64,000 nt of DNA from Lachnospiraceae bacterium (lineage in GTDB: Bacteria; Bacillota; Clostridia; Lachnospirales; Lachnospiraceae). The first letter of the stretch is position 1; each line of letters opens with the position of its first letter. The stretch covers positions 1 to 64,000 of the forward strand of contig JAQXJP010000042.1 of NCBI GenBank assembly GCA_029008875.1, in the 5' to 3' direction. The notes beneath the pieces are model-generated. The model saw nothing but the letters and a program-made list of their open reading frames with translations, was not told where the DNA came from and ran no database searches. Both the position numbers and the translations under genes were made by a program. Below, piece after piece: positions 61,680 to 64,000 of this stretch.

Positions 61680-63067
61680 CAGAGGAGATGACACAACGCA
61701 GGCGTGAGACCATGGATTTTACGCGGGGCAGTATTTTTCGGAAACTGCTGAAATTTATGCTTCCGATTCTGGGAGCGCTGATTCTTCAGACTATGTACGG
61801 AGCGGTGGATATTTTGGTGGTGGGCTGGTTCGGAACAGGGAGCAGCATCTCCGCCGTGTCCACCGGAAGCAGCACCATCAATATGGTGGTTTTCATTCTG
61901 AACGGGTTGGCCATGGGAGTCACAGTCCTGATGGGGCGCTATCTGGGGGAGGGCAATGAAAGGCGCTTAAGCAAAGTGGTGGGCGGAGCAATTCTGGTAT
62001 TTTTGATTCTGTCAGCGGTGACCACCGTGTTATTGCTGGCTTTTTCCCCGGAGATTGCAAGGCTGATGCAAGCCCCGGAGGAAGCCATGGATGGAACCGT
62101 CCTTTACATTCGAATCTGTGGCGGAGGAATCGTCTTTATCATCGGATATAATCTGATCAGCAGCATTTTCCGTGGGATGGGGAATTCCAGGTTACCGCTG
62201 ATTTTTGTGGGAATCGCCTGTGTGATCAATATCTTTTTGGATTTGTTGTTTGTGGCGGCATTTCGTATGGATGTGGCAGGCGCCGCGCTGGCGACGGTGA
62301 TTGCCCAGGCTTTCAGCCTAATCATGTCCCTTGGGATGTGCAACAAAATACAGTTGCCCTTCTCCCTGCACCGGGAGGACATCTGTTTTTCCCCTGAAAT
62401 TGGCAGGTTCCTGTGGATGGGACTCCCCATTGCATTCCAGGAATTGCTGACACAGTTTTCCTTTCTGTGTCTTCTGGCATTTGTCAACGGAATGGGCTCT
62501 ACGGAGGCGATACGGCTGGCCTCCTCCTCCGGGTATGGAATCGCCAACAAGGTCACCGCGATTGTTATGCTGGTGCCCGCGGCACTGATGCAGTCCATGT
62601 CCTCCTTCATCGCCCAAAACGTGGGAGCGGGGAAGGAGCGGCGCGCACAGAAGGCCATGGGTTACGGGATGCTGATCGGAGGAGGAATCGGTGTGCTGAT
62701 GACCTTCGCCGCATTTTTCTTCGGGCGGGAGCTGGCTGCAATCTTTACGCCGGATGCCGTATACCAGTTGAAGGCTGCCGAATATCTGCAGGGATTTAGT
62801 CTGGAGGCCATTCTTACCTCAGTTTTGTTTTCGTTTATCGGATATTATAACGGGCACAATCAGACCCTGTTTGTCCTGTTTCAGGGGACGTTGCAGTCCT
62901 TTTTGGTTCGCCTTCCCGTGGCGTATATCATGTCGAAAATGTTTACCGATTCCCTGGTGTACATAGGTGCTGCGGCCCCGGCTGCCACGGTGTTTGGAAT
63001 CATCATCAATTTGATTTATTTTCAGATATATACCGGGAAACTGAAAAAGTTGGAGGTTGAGGGATGA
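61676..63067 (+). CDS. MATE family efflux transporter
   Basis: A 463-residue transporter with twelve predicted helices in two MatE repeats (LMLPILGALILQTMYGAVDI with VVGWFGTGSSISAVSTGS; IPIAFQELLTQFSFLCLLAF-like second repeat, then SFIAQNVGAGKERRAQKAM). It exports cationic compounds or metabolites using ion gradients. AAGGAG lies eight bases ahead of ATG 61676, which overlaps the preceding stop; its own stop overlaps the next ATG (ATGA). Substrate unknown. Confidence 0.93.
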   Translation: MTEEMTQRRRETMDFTRGSIFRKLLKFMLPILGALILQTMYGAVDILVVGWFGTGSSISAVSTGSSTINMVVFILNGLAMGVTVLMGRYLGEGNERRLSKVVGGAILVFLILSAVTTVLLLAFSPEIARLMQAPEEAMDGTVLYIRICGGGIVFIIGYNLISSIFRGMGNSRLPLIFVGIACVINIFLDLLFVAAFRMDVAGAALATVIAQAFSLIMSLGMCNKIQLPFSLHREDICFSPEIGRFLWMGLPIAFQELLTQFSFLCLLAFVNGMGSTEAIRLASSSGYGIANKVTAIVMLVPAALMQSMSSFIAQNVGAGKERRAQKAMGYGMLIGGGIGVLMTFAAFFFGRELAAIFTPDAVYQLKAAEYLQGFSLEAILTSVLFSFIGYYNGHNQTLFVLFQGTLQSFLVRLPVAYIMSKMFTDSLVYIGAAAPAATVFGIIINLIYFQIYTGKLKKLEVEG

Positions 63068-64000
63068 AAAAAGGCATTTTATTCCTATTGAAAGGAATCG
63101 GGATTCTGCTTCTGGCGTTTGTGGTGGTGTTTATAGCAATCATCGGAGTTTTGACAGTTACCGAGTATAAGCCGGAGGATGTGGAAGAACTTGCCCTGCA
63201 AGGGGAGAGTACTTCCGGGGTGACACCGGGGGAAACCCTCACCGTGATGACGTGGAATATCGGTTACGGAGCCTTGGGCGAGAACGCGGACTTCTTCATG
63301 GACGGTGGAAGTCATGTGAGCACGGCGGACGAGGAAGAGGTCTATCACAATCTGGATGGAATCCTTGAGACTGTGGCCGGGGCGAATCCGGACATCGTGC
63401 TCTTCCAGGAGGTGGACAGAAAGGCCAAGAGATCCCATTTTATCGACGAGGAAGCCTATCTGTACAGCATGTCCGGAATGGATGGGATGGAGAGCTTCGC
63501 CTACAATTACAAGACCCTGTATGTGCCTTATCCCATTCCGACTATAGGCAGAGTGGAGGCAGGGCTCATGACGTTGAGTAGGTATCAGGTGGACAGCGCC
63601 CGGAGAATTCAGCTCCCCTGTCCTTTTTCCTATCCGGTTCGCCTGGCCAATTTGAAGAGATGCCTCATGGTGGACCGAATTCCGGTGGAGGGAAGTGACA
63701 AGGAACTTGTGGTGGTAAATCTGCACCTGGAAGCATATGATTCAGGGGAGGGAAAAATCGCACAGACTGCCATGCTCAAGGAACTGCTGACTACGGAGGC
63801 GGAAAAAGGGAATTACGTCATCGCAGGCGGCGACTTCAACCAGACTTTTTCCAACGTGGACACCGGCATGTACCCTACCGTTTCCGATGAGATGTGGGTG
63901 CCGGGGAAAATCGATGTGAGTGAGTTCGGAAACTCTTTGGAGTTTGTGGCGGACAATTCTGTCCCCACCTGCAGGTCTCTGGATCGGCCATACGCGGGAA
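63064..64000 (+). CDS. endonuclease/exonuclease/phosphatase family membrane protein, partial
   Basis: The frame opens at ATG 63064 (ATGA overlap with the MATE stop, GGAGG upstream) and runs off the window after 312 codons. An N-terminal membrane helix (ILFLLKGIGILLLAFVVVFI) anchors an extracytoplasmic EEP domain: VMTWNIGYGALGEN (Asn), PDIVLFQEVDRKAKRS (metal Glu), LVVVNLHLEAYDSGEGKIAQ (His region) and VIAGGDFNQTFSNVD (Asp/Asn pair). Such domains cleave phosphodiesters of nucleic acids or phosphoinositides/sphingolipids; with lipid genes upstream, lipid head-group hydrolysis is plausible. The C-terminal His motif lies beyond the edge. Confidence 0.88.
   Translation, partial: MKKGILFLLKGIGILLLAFVVVFIAIIGVLTVTEYKPEDVEELALQGESTSGVTPGETLTVMTWNIGYGALGENADFFMDGGSHVSTADEEEVYHNLDGILETVAGANPDIVLFQEVDRKAKRSHFIDEEAYLYSMSGMDGMESFAYNYKTLYVPYPIPTIGRVEAGLMTLSRYQVDSARRIQLPCPFSYPVRLANLKRCLMVDRIPVEGSDKELVVVNLHLEAYDSGEGKIAQTAMLKELLTTEAEKGNYVIAGGDFNQTFSNVDTGMYPTVSDEMWVPGKIDVSEFGNSLEFVADNSVPTCRSLDRPYAG

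Overview
The window looks like a chromosomal segment of an anaerobic, low-to-mid GC Gram-positive bacterium of the class Clostridia, most likely family Lachnospiraceae. The evidence is strong AGGAGG-type ribosome sites with frequent GTG/TTG starts, three rubrerythrin/rubredoxin proteins with Fur-type peroxide regulators, no respiratory genes, many small lipoproteins, and c-di-GMP multidomain proteins of a kind common in that family. Genus and species cannot be fixed from the sequence alone. No rRNA, tRNA, CRISPR array, prophage or intact insertion sequence was seen.

Layout. 1-1731 holds the N-terminal half of carB (minus strand, off the left edge). 1732-2886 is a repeat-rich intergenic zone with two families of hairpin-forming tandem repeats. 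2887-5942 holds a small lipoprotein with two VYGxPE motifs, its radical SAM/SPASM partner, a second lipoprotein and a Nudix/pyrophosphatase-like fusion. 6051-8349 is a polar amino acid ABC transporter whose binding protein is circularly permuted. 8431-11984 is a peroxide-defence block: a giant rubredoxin-FMN-rubrerythrin fusion, two divergent Fur-family regulators and a reverse rubrerythrin. 12232-16887 is a potassium block (KtrB, KtrA, a small membrane protein, KdpD-like kinase, KdpE-like regulator). 16925-22664 holds an M20 peptidase, a GntR-FCD-GGDEF-EAL protein with its own FadR-type operator, a DMT transporter, and a TIR gene split by one amber codon from a membrane/DUF6273-like part. 22790-25843 is an O-acetylation cassette (lipoprotein, MBOAT, DHHW), followed by a chemoreceptor.

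28915-33457 is a thiol-redox group (thioredoxin reductase-like, thioredoxin, OhrR-like regulator, a 2-hydroxyacyl-CoA dehydratase-like protein, TspO) and a threonine aldolase-like enzyme. 33583-35962 pairs a RyR-domain protein with a PTS-EIIC/EAL fusion. A 475-bp imperfect palindrome lies just ahead of eno. 38934-43816 has an ABC-F protein and a copper cluster (CsoR with two operators; CopA carrying a C-terminal CopZ-like domain that also has its own start site). 43909-49473 has ThrH, an HD-GYP protein, citrate synthase, a tandem PAS-like protein, a candidate structured RNA and a TPM-domain protein paired with a zinc-ribbon membrane protein. 51148-54018 is a second potassium system (TrkH/TrkA), next to an SF2 helicase with a predicted membrane segment. 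The right end has a DUF5692-like membrane protein, a histidinol-phosphatase pseudogene, and a tightly overlapping run of MFS, glycerophosphodiesterase, alpha/beta hydrolase, MATE and an endonuclease/exonuclease/phosphatase protein that runs off the edge.

Themes. Domain rearrangement recurs: a circular permutation, two fusions with an internal Shine-Dalgarno and start codon that could release the last domain as a separate protein, and several regulator/sensor fusions. At least three proteins for c-di-GMP turnover or sensing lie within 28 kb. The best candidates for undescribed biology are the radical SAM/VYGxPE lipoprotein pair, the permuted binding protein, the amber-split TIR-membrane gene and the autoregulated GntR-EAL protein.
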